From: Plasmodium brasilianum
Lineage: Eukaryota > Apicomplexa > Aconoidasida > Haemosporida > Plasmodiidae
Assembly: GCF_023973825.1 (NCBI RefSeq)
Contig: NC_090126.1
Coordinates: 1,659,001-1,723,000, forward strand
DNA length: 64,000 nucleotides
Direction of reading: 5' to 3'
This document shows positions 53,714-64,000 of the stretch, piece by piece. The notes below the pieces were generated by a model, which made no database searches, was not told the origin of the DNA, and saw only the letters and a list, made by a program, of their open reading frames with translations. How positions within the stretch are numbered: the stretch's first letter is position 1; every line of letters begins with the position of its first letter. A program made the translations under genes and the position numbers.

Positions 53714-54247
53714 TCATGCTTGTTCTTCGTGTTACAAAGTATGCTGTCATTTTGCCATTTTTTTTTTTCAATTTCTTTCACTTTTACGTTCACTTCTACG
53801 TTCACTTTTACGTTCACTTTTACGTTCACTTTTACTTTTTTTTTTTATGTTTTCAAATATTTTAAATGTGCTAGTAGCTATCTTTGCCTTTTTTTTAAAG
53901 AAAACTTGTGAAGTTTTTTTTATTTAATTTACATTTTTAGTGTTTAATTTTATTATACTTGCATAAGTATGCACATATATACACGTGTATACATATATAT
54001 ATATGTATAAGTATGAAACATTTTAATCTTTTTGAAAATCTACTTTAATAACTTTTTTAATTGTTATTTAATAGCATATTTTAACAAAATGCCATAAAAA
54101 CATAAACAGAGTTGGAAATATGAGTTTATCAATATTTTTTAGTTATTTTCAAAAAAATTAAAAAGAGCATCTTTCAATATATGGAATTTTTTTTTTTTTA
54201 TAAATATAACAATTGCACTTTAAAACTTTATAGAACCAAGAAAATGC

Positions 54248-54279
<32 letters not shown>

Positions 54280-54792
54280 TATATTTTTTAAAATAAAAGA
54301 ATAAATCTTAACTGTAGTACATGAATATGAAAGTACCATAACTTCATAGCAATACAGAAGAAGTTATAAAAATAATACAAGTATATTCGCAATAATATTT
54401 TTGCAAGCTTCAATCAAATCATAAAATTCAAAAAAAGAAGTGAGACTTTGTAGTTTATGTATAACAACATTTAGAAGCGATTAAAAAAAAAAAAAAAATT
54501 TCTTTTTTTTGTGTTCCTTTTCATTAATTCGTTTTTGAGAAATTTTTGTGAATTCTCTTTTTCCAAAATAGCGCAGTTATTTTTTCTTCAAAAAATTTTT
54601 AAAAGTATCTATATTTATATACATATATATATATATATATATAACATATTTGTATATGTTTGCATATATAATCAAGTCAAACCCTTGAACGTTTTGTTTA
54701 TTTACCCATTTTTATTTATATCAGAGATGATGCAGCTGTAGATACTGTATGACAAAAATAGTCAGAGGAAAAAAAAAAAAAAATACCTGAAC
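53714..54792. other. Intergenic region between the FHA-like and DBP4-like genes
   Basis: It begins with a TACGTTCACTTT 12-bp repeat (53778-53840), which is open on both strands. It has (AT)n near 53993-54004, 54263-54283 and 54622-54642 and poly-A runs. No gene seen. Confidence 0.6.
53778..53840. repeat. 12-bp repeat (ACGTTCACTTTT), about 5 copies
   Basis: It sits in the 3' flank of the FHA-like gene, within 70-130 bp of its stop codon. Confidence 0.9.
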
Positions 54793-57700
54793 ATGACAGG
54801 CTGTAAAGCAAGATTAATTATAAAAAAAAAAAATTACAACAATAAATGTAACAACAATAAATGTAACAACAATAAATGTAGCAACAATAAATGTAGCAAC
54901 AAAAAATGTAGCAACAAAAAATGTAGCAACAAAAAATGTAGCAACAATAAATATAGTAACAATAAATATAGTAACAAAATAAAGAAAAAAAGCAAAGGAA
55001 AAAATGAGCATGGGGATAATATTGATGAGAGATCCCTATTGCAAAAAGAAATTGATGAAAAACTAGGGATTGTTGTAGAGGAAAATAAAAAAAAAACAAT
55101 ATGAAGAACAGTGGAAAAGTAATATAAACAAAAATGACAGTAATAGTATTAGTGAAAAACCAAATATAAATGTGGAAGATAGTAAAAATGATAAAAAGAA
55201 AGATAAAAGTAGAAAGTATAAAAATAACTTAACCATAATTGATAAACATGTTTTAACATCACACGAGTTTAAAACATTACCAATAAGTAAAAGGACCTTA
55301 AAAGCTTTAAATGAAAACAACTTTGTGCATATGACAAATATACAATCCGTGTCTATACCGATTGTTTTATTAAATAAACATATTTATGCTCAAGCCCAAA
55401 CAGGTACAGGGAAAACTTTATGCTTTTGTATACCTTTAGTTGAAAAAATGTATAGGAATAGTATTGATAGCTATAATAAAATTTTGGGAGGATTAATAAT
55501 AACTCCAACCAGAGAATTAGTATTTCAAATTTTTGAAGTTTTAAACATGTTAAATAAATATCATAAATTAAATATTTGTTGTGCAATAGGGGGAAAAGAT
55601 GAAGAAAGAGAAAAATGTATTTTTAGTTATGCCAATATTATTGTGTGCACAACTGGAAGACTACTATTCCATTTGGAAAATAATTATTACTGCAATTTAG
55701 ATTATTTAAGTACTCTTGTAATTGATGAAATAGATAAATTAATTGACAAAAGTTTTTATGATAATTTAAAAAACATTTTATTATATAAACCAAAGGAAAA
55801 TTGTCAGATATGTTTATTTTCAGCAACGATATGTAAATTTTTAAATATTATATTAAAAACGTTTTGTGTGAAAGATTATGAATATGTCAGTATTAATGAC
55901 AATGATAAATATATAGAAAATAATAATGTGCAACAAATTTTTATCGAATGCAGTATTTATAATAAAATTAATTATTTGTATACTTTTTTATTTTCAAAAA
56001 AAAATAAAAAAATAATTGTTTTTTTCTCAACATGTAAACAAGTTCGATTTATGTATGAAGCTTTTAAAAAGATAAAAGTTGGTGTTATGAAATTTTTACA
56101 ATTACATGGAAAATTAAAACAAACGTCTAGATTAAACACATATCATTTTTTTTCAAAAAAACAAAATTTTGTTTGTTTATTTACTACCGATATTGCTTGT
56201 AGAGGGTTAGATTTCGCTTCAGTGGATTGGGTTATACATTTTGATTTTCCAGAAACTGTCGAAACCTTTATTCACAGGTCAGGTAGAACAGGTAGATTTA
56301 CGAATGTTGGTAATAGCCTTATATTTTTAACAAGTGAAATTGATGATAAAAAAATATTTTTACATGTTTTAAAAGAAAACAATATAGAAATTAAGGAAAA
56401 GTTTATTAAAAAACAAAAGCTATTCGATATAAGCAATAAAATACACTCTTTAAATGCTGCTTTTGTTGAAATAAAATATCTAGCAAAAAAGGCGTTAGTT
56501 ATATATTTAAGACATTTGTACATTGTTATGAAATTTAAGGATATAAAGAAAATAGATTTAAACCAGCTGGCTTACGCATATGGCTTGATTGAATTTTCCG
56601 CGGATATGATGGAAGAATTGAACATATCTTCAAATAACAAAGTAGCCGTTAACAGGAAGAGGACACGGTTCGAAAAGTATTTGGAAATATTGAATAGTAA
56701 GAAGCTAAAGAAGAGAAGCGAACGAAAAGAAGGGAAGACAGAGGAAAGGGCGGAGGAAGAGGTAAGGGAAGAGGAAGTGTCAAACGGGGGGAACACACAC
56801 AAATGTGTTTTAAATAGCAAACGTAGCAGTTATAACCAAAATGAAAAAGATAGTATTATATTCAGTTCAGAGAAGAAGAACAAAATTTTGAATGATTATA
56901 AACATAATGATATAAGTGATAATGAAATTTTGGTAGATAGGCATATAGAAGAATTAGACGATGATTTTTTTAAACCAAAAAAGGTTGAAATAGAAGATAA
57001 CTCCCTAATATTACTGCCAACTAGAAAAAGAAAGAAACGAGTTAAAGTAGCTAAAACTTTAAGTAATAGTATTTTATATGATGAGGATGGGAATGAAATA
57101 AATGATGATAAAACTAAATTAAAAATTTTACTTGATGAATTAAATGAAGATAAAAAAGATGGTAACCAAGATGAAGAAGATGAACATATTGACATATTTA
57201 ATGAAAAAACATACATTGAGTCGCTGAAAGAAAAAGTTGAAAAGGATAACGAACAAACAAAATTTAGCAAGCTAAGAAAAAAAGAAAAAGTTATACAATT
57301 AAAAATGAGTGACTCATATAGCTCGGATGAACATTCTGATCTTGCGAAAAATCCTTTGTACGATGAAAATGAAGAGTCATGTAGTTCCTGTGATAATAAT
57401 AACACATATAAAAATTTAGAACAAAAAGCAGATGATTCCTTTATTAAAGATAAAAGAAACAGAAAATTACACAATAATAAGAGTGAAACAAAAATGAGCG
57501 AAGAAGAAAATATAAACGGTAAAATTGCGCTCTTTTGTTTGTATATAAATATATACATTTATTTTTTTTCTTATATTTGCATGTGATTATTTATCTCCAT
57601 TGTTACTACTTTAGTAGATTGTAGTAAATTTCACTTCCTTGTCTTTTTGTAATATGAATATATACATTTAATTTGTATTATCATACTATACGTATTTTAT

Positions 57701-57795
57701 TAATACTATTAAATTAATACTTTCATTTATTATATTTTTCTTTTTTTTTAGAAGATATATCATGTTTAGAAAATAAAGTATTGGCATTTTTATAG
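54793..57795 (+). CDS. DEAD-box ATP-dependent RNA helicase, DDX10/DBP4 type; one poly-A frameshift, 2 exons
   Basis: ATG is at 54793. The N-terminal frame (MTGCKARLIIKKK, Cys/Asn repeats, LLQKEIDEKLGIVVEEN) is shifted at an A10 run (55087-55096). Removing one A continues as QYEEQWKSNIN into the helicase. Helicase motifs: Q motif (NIQSVSIP), I AQTGTGKT (from 55397), Ia TPTREL, II DEID (55724-55735, in place of DEAD), III SAT, V TDIACRGLDF, VI HRSGRTGR. The DBP4/DDX10 family stretch IVFFSTCKQVRFMYEAFKKI and the post-core LAKKALVIYLRHLYIVMKFKD identify the type. The last exon (57752-57795, after a 233-bp intron from 57519) reads EDISCLENKVLAFL, resembling the LE.LAL-type end of DBP4 proteins. 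The total is 922 residues. Family members act in U3/U14 snoRNA-dependent 18S rRNA processing. Confidence 0.9.
54838..54975 (+). repeat. 15-bp coding repeat (NNKCS)n in the DBP4-like N-terminus
   Basis: Nine units of AACAATAAATGTAGC type encode NNKCN, NNKCS, NKKCS and NNKYS, placing seven cysteines exactly five residues apart. Both strands and several frames are open over the array. Confidence 0.95.
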
Positions 57796-57888
57796 AGAGG
57801 AATTATCCCCCTTCATTATGTAAATGGAAACTCTTTCTATTTTAAGTAGAATAGTTTGTTTCATTTTTGGAAACATTTTATGTGTTTA

Positions 57889-58092
57889 TCATCCCTTTTG
57901 AGTGTCATACTTAAAAGTGTAATTTGACTGGTCTTTTTTTTGTTGATTTAAATTGATGCGTATTGGTAATTTTGCTTTTTTCTTTTTTTTTTCACTATCT
58001 TCCCCCTTTTTTTTTAATTTATATAAAGAAGGAAAAATAAATATATAAATAAAAACACGTATATAATTTAATGCTAAAATTAAAGCGCACAT
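57889..58092 (-). CDS. Weak candidate small ORF (67 residues, one membrane segment)
   Basis: ATG at 58092-58090 opens MCALILALNYIRVFIYIFIF, a membrane segment, followed by a lysine-rich region and KLPIRINLNQQKKDQSNYTF. It is not built from the surrounding simple repeats, which is why it is kept. There is an in-frame stop just upstream and no recognised family or splice partner. It could equally be chance 3' flank of the DBP4-like gene. Confidence 0.2.
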   Translation of the reverse strand: MCALILALNYIRVFIYIFIFPSLYKLKKKGEDSEKKKKKAKLPIRINLNQQKKDQSNYTFKYDTQKG

Positions 58093-58269
58093 GCTATTCC
58101 CAGGTCTTCAATGATTTTTCTTAAACATTAAACAGCCATTTTTAATACAAGAACATAACGTTCCAGCTGGGCTGATAACGTTATACATATATATATATAT
58201 ATATATATTTATTTATTTGTTTTTATTATTTTATTTTTATTATTTGCTCTGGGAATACGAATGCTTATG

Positions 58270-58375
58270 ATATATAGAGCTGCAGCAGCTTCGTAGCAGG
58301 TAGTGCCATCTAGTCTTACATTTTCGTACATATTAATCTTTCTACGTTTATCTCGCAAAAAATGGTAAGACTAGG
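58270..58375. other. Less AT-rich patch with a 15-bp hairpin; candidate structured RNA
   Basis: CTAGTCTTACATTTT at 58310-58324 is complementary to AAAATGGTAAGACTAG at 58359-58374, with one bulged G and a 34-base loop. The 45 bases before it (GAGCTGCAGCAGCTTCGTAG…) are much richer in GC than the flanks and contain a small AGCTGCAGCAGCT inverted repeat. It is near the SRP RNA and 5S genes, but no snoRNA box set or known RNA motif was recognised. Confidence 0.3.
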
Positions 58376-59339
58376 AATGTATGTTTTATATAGCTTAAAG
58401 CGTATTAAATTTATGGCAAATAAGGGGAAGAATTTTCGTAATACGAGGGTAATTTTGCTTTTTAATGCGTTTTAAGTTCTTCCTTACACGCACAACAAAA
58501 GGTTTGTTTATATATATTCATATACATATACGTATGAATGTAATTATATGTAAGCGAAAAGGTCATTTACTAAAAGGACATTACTTTATCTTCTTTTAAA
58601 TGATGTGTAAATATAAACGTATCCGTAAAAATTAACTTCGTTATAGCTGTCATACTGCTACATGGATGTACTCTTTGTAATGAAGCCCCCCCCCCATATT
58701 GAGATTAATCTGTAAGCGATGAATGCTTTAACGTTGGAAAATGGTTTTCTTGAAGGATGCATATTTATATATGTATTAAAAAAGGAAAAACAAAAAAGGA
58801 ATGAAAAAAAATTCGAAAAAAAGTGAAATATTTTGTACTCTTTTTTCATTTTACACAAAATGGAACTATTTTCCTTTTAAAAAATAGTAAATGAAATGGA
58901 TATTAATATTTTAAAATGACACGAAAGGGAAAAATTGTAAAAAGGTTGAAAATGCATAGCTGTAATTTTATTTTATTTTGTTCTATTCCTATATTTATTT
59001 TTTATATATTCATAATTTTTTTTTTTTTATAATAAAAAAGAGAAAGCATTAAAAGGGGCATCGCAACTTATGACTGCTCTCATACACTGTTTAACGCATA
59101 AAATTTTAGTAATAAGGATATAATATGCATGTATATAATACATATATGCACTTCACCGAATAGGAGGTTATTCGAGCTTTATAATGACAAAATTAAATTA
59201 ATTTTAACTTTAACTTCCCAAGGTATTTTATTATGTGCACATAATTACATATGTACAAAGTATTTGGTAAAAAGGAAGTAAAAATACTTTATTTTTATTA
59301 CATTCGTAAAATATACAAGATCCGATAAATAAATATACG

Positions 59340-59379
<40 letters not shown>

Positions 59380-59502
59380 ACTATATAAATTTGAGTGAGC
59401 ACAATCAGGGAAAAAAAATGAGTAACCAAAATCACGTTTTCTTATCTTATACCTATATTGTGATTTACTTATAAATAATGTCCGGCTGATTGCTCTTTTA
59501 TG

Positions 59503-59793
59503 GGTTAGCAGCTGTAACTGAAAAGGGACAGCAGATCTTCTGCAAAAAATTTTGGGATACTACTATATATTGTGAGAAATTTCAATATCATGATTTGTTC
59601 CCGCCTACAGCAAGACATCAGTTACTTAGTATGTCCTGATGGAGAGAGGATAGGCTGAAGTAATAATGAACTGCAAACCGCCTCAGGCTGGAAACAGAGC
59701 AGGGTCAGTAGTCGCTGATGTACGGTGCCGAAGATTACGGTTGAGCATAATGATACGTTCGAATCTCACATGTAAAAGTATGTGCACCATTTT
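59503..59793 (+). ncRNA. Signal recognition particle RNA (SRP/7SL RNA)
   Basis: A block of near-normal GC content stands out from the AT-rich flanks. The 5' part shows an Alu-domain fold: GCTGTAAC with GCTGT (59511-59515) pairing with ACAGC (59528-59532), followed by a small AGATCTTCT hairpin. Central base pairing links TGTGAGA (59571-59577) with TCTCACA (59764-59770), and ATACT (59557-59561) with AGTAT (59777-59781), as the two strands of helix 5. The decisive match is helix 8: TCAGGCTGGAAACAGAGCAG at 59683-59702, with the GGAA loop at 59690-59693, compared with human CAGGTCGGAAACGGAGCAGG. SRP RNA binds SRP54 through this helix and targets secretory proteins to the ER. Ends are estimated to within about 10 bases. 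An 81-codon ORF inside it (59666-59911) is not a gene. Confidence 0.9.
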
Positions 59794-59799
59794 TTTTTT
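59790..59799 (+). terminator. RNA polymerase III T-run terminator of SRP RNA
   Basis: Ten T residues directly follow the 3' strand of helix 5 (GTGCACCA then T10), as expected for a Pol III transcript. Confidence 0.75.
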
Positions 59800-61094
59800 A
59801 ACACTTTCATCCAAAAAAATTATTAAAAAGGAACTTACTTGTAAATTATTATTTATATTATATTTATTGTATTCTTTTGTTATCTGTAAAAAGATATTAT
59901 ATATTTACTGATAAATTATTCGTAACATGGAAAACAGGGGTTAAACCCAGAAAAGTAAGGGATATCAATTTTTTTTTTTTTTGAAAGGAAAATAATTTTT
60001 TTTTTTTTCCCTCCCCCAACATGTTCCTTTTATCAAACTTTTGCCATATATATACACATATATTCATTTAAGTACATGTTTGAAATATTCAAAAGAGTTA
60101 TTTTTCCTTTTTTTTTTTTAACAGTAACTTCATTGTTATTACTCCATCATGCATACATTTTGGCACATTAAGTACCGTTCTTCTTTCTTTTTATTAAAAG
60201 CTTAATAAAATATCTGTAAATAATTATGTATTACGCGAATAATAAAATATGGCTATACAAACTATTAATAATTTCCCATAAAATAAAAAACAAAAAGTAC
60301 TTTTTATGAAATTGGGCCACAAAAAGTTTGCGTATTCATTTATGGCTAGCTTTTATTGAAAGTGTTTAATAATACTTAAAAAGTACATAAGTTCATACAT
60401 ACGTATAATATAATACACATTGTTATGTGCGTATAAATTGAATTATAGCTTCTTTTTTAATAGGAACGTCTGAATTATGAAATAATTTCTCCATGTAAAA
60501 TGATATATTAAATTTAAGATCATAATTTATCCCAAATATTATTACACTTACAAATGAAGATACATCATTTAAGCCAAAAAAAAAAAAAAATGTTAAAATT
60601 ATCAATTTTTATGGAGATAAAAATTTTGTGATTAATAATATTTCAAAATATTTTTAAGATAATATGACATCAGTATATATAACATGTACAATTAAACATT
60701 TAACGTTCTTATTTTTTCAAGTATTACACAAAAAAGTTCGTTTTTCCCCATTTTTCAAGTCAACTATTAAGTAATATATTTACAAGAGATATGTAACAAT
60801 TACTTTGATGAATAATACCGCTTACAAAAGTCCATGAAATAATGCCATATGATAATCATATTATCAAACATTATTCATATATACAGTTTCTATTTATATA
60901 GATATATATATATATATACATATTAATCATTGCGATTAGCAATTCCACAATGTTACTTAAATGGTCATTTAAAGAACAAAACATCTAAAATGAATAATAT
61001 AATATAATTTTTTATCGAATACATTTCTACAAAATTTCATATTTTATTATAAACTACTTTGAATTAAATTTTTTTTTATAAATATTTTAGATAT
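59800..61094. other. Intergenic region between SRP RNA and the 5S rRNA cluster
   Basis: AT-rich, with T-runs at 59970-59981 and 60107-60120, and (AT)n near 60906-60917. A 60-codon minus-strand frame at 60423-60605 is Phe/Ile-rich, without family resemblance. No gene seen. Confidence 0.6.
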
Positions 61095-61102
61095 AAAAAA
61101 AA
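61095..61102 (-). terminator. T-run terminator of 5S rRNA copy 1
   Basis: Eight A on the plus strand, hence T8 directly after the 3' end of the minus-strand 5S gene. Confidence 0.8.
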
Positions 61103-61220
61103 TGACTCATCACTTAGTGTTCCCGAGCGGTCTCCCACCTCAGTACTGGCCAAGCCTTAGAGTGCTTAACTTCAGAGTTCTGATGGGATCTGGTGTGGCC
61201 ACTGTAGTATGAACGAGTCA
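61103..61220 (-). rRNA. 5S ribosomal RNA, copy 1
   Basis: Read on the minus strand it begins TGACTCGTTCATACTACAGT and ends GATGAGTCA, so the two ends pair as helix I. The internal promoter region AGTTAAGCAC and the conserved GTACTGAGGTGGGAGACCGC are typical of eukaryotic 5S. Length is about 118 bases. It differs from copies 2 and 3 at one base (plus-strand G at 61160, C in the others). It is transcribed by RNA polymerase III and is part of the 60S subunit. Confidence 0.97.
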
Positions 61221-61390
61221 TTATAATAAGTAAATTCCTTTTTCATATCTATACTAGCATAATTCCAACCATTTAATAGCATGAAAGAGAACATATATAT
61301 AGTTCTTGAACTGTAAAAAAGATGTTTTTATGGAAAAAAATGCAAGAACCGTTAATTAATCGTAAAGAAGATATGTACATACAGGGGTAC

Positions 61391-61421
<31 letters not shown>

Positions 61422-62289
61422 CATATACGTATATACATATTTGCATATGCTAATATGTGCAAGTCACTACGATATATAAAATTCCGTAAAAATTTAAATT
61501 TTTATATTCTAAAAAAAGAAGCATAAAGGTGAATTTCAAGGGTTTTCCTAAGAAATAAATTAATTCTCTTTTAAGTTAAAACAACAAAAACGTTACTACC
61601 TATTAAAATTTAGCTTAAATTTTTTTTTAATGAAAATAAGATATTAAAAAATGCCACAGACATATATATATATATATATATAGTACTTTTTATTAAAATA
61701 TTATTTAAAACTGTTAAATTTTCCAAAAAAAAGTTTACAATTTTCCTTTTATCAACTATTTAAGAAAATTATATAGCGCAGAAATACATACTTAAGTAAA
61801 CAACAGTATCTGTATATGTGAATTTTTCCATATAAAATATTTTACTAGCTATATGGGTATTGATTTTGCCTTTGCATTAAAGGTAAAAAGTTCATACTAA
61901 AACTCTCAAATTAAGTAAAATAAAATTTTTACGTAAAAATGAGAGAACTCATTCAAAAGAAAATACATTTTAATAAGAGCTTCATAAGTATGGTAAAGAT
62001 AAAGAGAAATTATCTTTCATATGAAAAAAAAAAAAATTAAAATAACGATGAAAATACAATAAAACAAGTTTTTGCAAATATTTAATCGGAATTTCGCATA
62101 CAATAAGTTACAACAATTCAAAAAAAAATTAGAATAAATATATTTTTAAAATAAATAAATAAATAATACATGTTTTGTTTTTTGTCAGATTTTAGAGGCA
62201 TGTTATATACTCTATTAAATTTAATTTATAGTAGAAAAATACTATTTTTTGCATTCTTCTGTTAAGTTAAATAAAATATGTTTAGATAT
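61221..62289. other. Spacer between 5S copies 1 and 2
   Basis: 1.1 kb of AT-rich DNA with (AT)n near 61397-61422 and 61660-61682. The first 30 bases resemble the same flank of copy 3. No gene seen. Confidence 0.65.
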
Positions 62290-62296
62290 AAAAAAA
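62290..62296 (-). terminator. T-run terminator of 5S rRNA copy 2
   Basis: Seven A on the plus strand, hence T7 right after the minus-strand 3' end. Confidence 0.78.
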
Positions 62297-62414
62297 TGAC
62301 TCATCACTTAGTGTTCCCGAGCGGTCTCCCACCTCAGTACTGGCCAAGCCTTACAGTGCTTAACTTCAGAGTTCTGATGGGATCTGGTGTGGCCACTGTA
62401 GTATGAACGAGTCA
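62297..62414 (-). rRNA. 5S ribosomal RNA, copy 2
   Basis: Same 118-base gene as copy 3 with no visible difference. It differs from copy 1 at the single base described there. Helix I pairing (TGACTC/GAGTCA) and the internal control region are intact. Confidence 0.97.
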
Positions 62415-62785
62415 ATAATAAAAATAATTTACACTGTTATATTCATTTTTTCTTCGTAAATTATATAAAAAATAAAAAAATATTCAAATTTTACTTATAT
62501 TTTTTCTTTAAAAATTATGTAAGCTGCATTTGTATATTTCAAAAGCACTAATTTAATTTGTAAATTATTATTAAAAATTGTAAAAAAGCTGAAGATTTTT
62601 TTTTTTTATGAGGCTTTTACTTACGCTCTTATATTTCGTACTACCCTTTAATGAAGTACCCATGTGTACATATTTTTTAAAAAAAAAGTAATCACAATTT
62701 ATTTATTTCTCTCTCTATATACTATTATTTAAAAGTTCGATTGGAATACTTAAAGTATAAGTATAAATATAAAAAAGTTTTGAGT
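62415..62785. other. Spacer between 5S copies 2 and 3
   Basis: About 370 bases of AT-rich DNA, no gene or RNA motif seen. Confidence 0.7.
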
Positions 62786-62793
62786 AAAAAAAA
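62786..62793 (-). terminator. T-run terminator of 5S rRNA copy 3
   Basis: Eight A on the plus strand, hence T8 right after the minus-strand 3' end. Confidence 0.8.
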
Positions 62794-62911
62794 TGACTCA
62801 TCACTTAGTGTTCCCGAGCGGTCTCCCACCTCAGTACTGGCCAAGCCTTACAGTGCTTAACTTCAGAGTTCTGATGGGATCTGGTGTGGCCACTGTAGTA
62901 TGAACGAGTCA
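62794..62911 (-). rRNA. 5S ribosomal RNA, copy 3
   Basis: Same 118-base gene as copy 2, all on the minus strand. This copy is the most upstream of the cluster in transcription direction. The three starts are spaced about 1194 and 497 bases apart, so this is a dispersed cluster and not a regular tandem array. Confidence 0.97.
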
Positions 62912-64000
62912 ACATAATAATTAAATTCTTTTCTCATATCTATACAATTTTAGGAATATAAAATTTTTAACCCATGTTCTCAGTGTATATGTAATTTTTT
63001 CATATACAAGGACATATTTATTGTTCAAAAAAAAAAACTTTTTTTATTAACTTTTTATTCCTTATACTTTAACCTTTATAAGTATTATTAACAATAAACA
63101 ACTCAGTACTTGAATAAAGATTTCATTTTTATCCTACTAACACTACAATAATTATGGCAGTAAAATATTTAAAGGTTTATAACATTTTTCATTTTATTGA
63201 ATAATTAAATTCTTTATAAAAATTAATTTATTTTAGTTATTTTTAGGATTATAATAATATATATTCATTATAGTAGAAAATTAATATTGGAATATAGAGG
63301 TAAAATCTTTTTCCTTCAAATAAATTGCAAAAAAAATTTTATATGTTTATATTTTTTTTTATAAAACTATTACTTTATATAAGGTTTTTTTTTGAAAGGG
63401 TTACTTATTCATGTTAACAAAAAAAGAAAAAAAAAAAAATTTCCTTTTCACATTTGGAAGTATATATTTCATCAGATTTTAAAATTATTAAATAAATGTG
63501 TTCCCTATTCATCTAAAATGTAGCATTATTCAATATTTACAAAAAATTCAGACTTAATTTGTACCTTATCAAAATATTAATTGAAAAAAAAAATATTTAT
63601 ATGAAAGGAATGATTAACCTTATTCGTATGAATATTCTTCGCCTGATTTAAAACATGAACAACATACAGCCTTGAGCAAAAATAAAAATAAAATAACAAT
63701 ATTCCTAATTTTCAGCATAAATAAATAAGTTTATCGAGTTGTGTGTGTGTACACAATAGAAACATAGGTTAAGGGACTATTTGATAATTCATGCATTTAC
63801 ACTTTATACATATATATGTTAATATGCACATGTGTATAATTTAATAATTAATTGTTAGAATATTAAACATATGTAAAAGATATAGATATATATACGAAAT
63901 TAATCAAAAGAAATAAAAATATTAATATATTTTTTATTGTCACATCTTTATATAAAGACTAACTATTTCATCGAAATTTATTTAAAAATTCTATGTGGGC
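62912..64000. other. AT-rich flank of the 5S cluster
   Basis: No gene, RNA motif or array seen up to the window edge. Confidence 0.6.

Larger units (their letters stand above)
57796..59502. other. Intergenic region between the DBP4-like gene and SRP RNA
   Basis: No certain gene. It holds a weak minus-strand ORF (57889-58092), a less AT-rich patch with a hairpin at 58270-58375, an (AT)n at 58187-58208, a C10 run at 58685-58694, and an (AT)n at 59346-59372. Confidence 0.5.

Noticed and set aside
59700..59775. tRNA gene suggested by GTTCGAATC
   Set aside because: No T-stem pairing around the motif and no acceptor, D or anticodon arms at tRNA distances; the bases pair within SRP RNA instead.
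59666..59911. 81-residue ORF starting MNCKPPQAGNRAGSVVADVR
   Set aside because: Its first half lies in the SRP RNA helix 8 region; the rest is AT-rich spacer.

Overview
This window is nuclear DNA of a malaria parasite (genus Plasmodium). The base composition is extremely AT-rich. Coding regions are full of Asn/Lys/Asp low-complexity tracts, introns are short with GT...AG ends, and intergenic DNA is built from poly-A/T, (AT)n and minisatellite arrays. The glutathione S-transferase and glutathione reductase are close to the well-studied P. falciparum enzymes. From memory, the gene order (SF3B4, CPSF30-YTH, glutathione reductase, glutathione S-transferase, SRP RNA, 5S rRNA cluster) resembles P. 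falciparum chromosome 14 read in reverse. The species cannot be fixed from sequence alone; composition fits P. malariae- or P. ovale-like parasites.

Layout. 3-161 (+): 3' end of an unrecognised gene. 2178-4066 (+): SF3B4 (3 exons). 6287-8737 (+): CPSF30 with three CCCH fingers and a YTH domain, split by a long AAT microsatellite. 10155-12416 (+): glutathione reductase (3 exons), with an outer start that adds a targeting leader and an inner start giving the cytosolic enzyme. 13377-14872 (-): eIF3 subunit H-like protein, broken by a poly-A frameshift. 16150-21041 (+): 11-exon coiled-coil protein. 22353-22988 (+): small coiled-coil protein. 26140-33012 (+): very large PAT1-like protein (4 exons). 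34333-35143 (-): glutathione S-transferase (2 exons). 38000-40621 (+): membrane-anchored thioredoxin-fold protein without CxxC (3 exons). 41889-45011 (-): DDX55/SPB4-type RNA helicase. 46161-46870 (+): possible 3-exon micro-gene. 49734-53713 (+): probable FHA-domain protein with two poly-A frameshifts. 54793-57795 (+): DDX10/DBP4-type RNA helicase with one poly-A frameshift and a tiny last exon. 59503-59793 (+): SRP RNA. Three 5S rRNA genes lie on the minus strand (61103-61220, 62297-62414, 62794-62911).

The genes fall into themes rather than an operon: mRNA processing and fate (SF3B4, CPSF30-YTH, PAT1), translation and ribosome production (eIF3h, two nucleolar helicases, 5S rRNA), protein targeting (SRP RNA), and redox defence (glutathione reductase, glutathione S-transferase, the thioredoxin-fold protein).

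The most useful corrections over simple ORF calling are the reconstructed multi-exon structures, the SRP RNA hidden under a spurious ORF, and four genes whose frames are broken only at homopolymers or a microsatellite. No mobile element, CRISPR array or convincing new multi-gene system was found.
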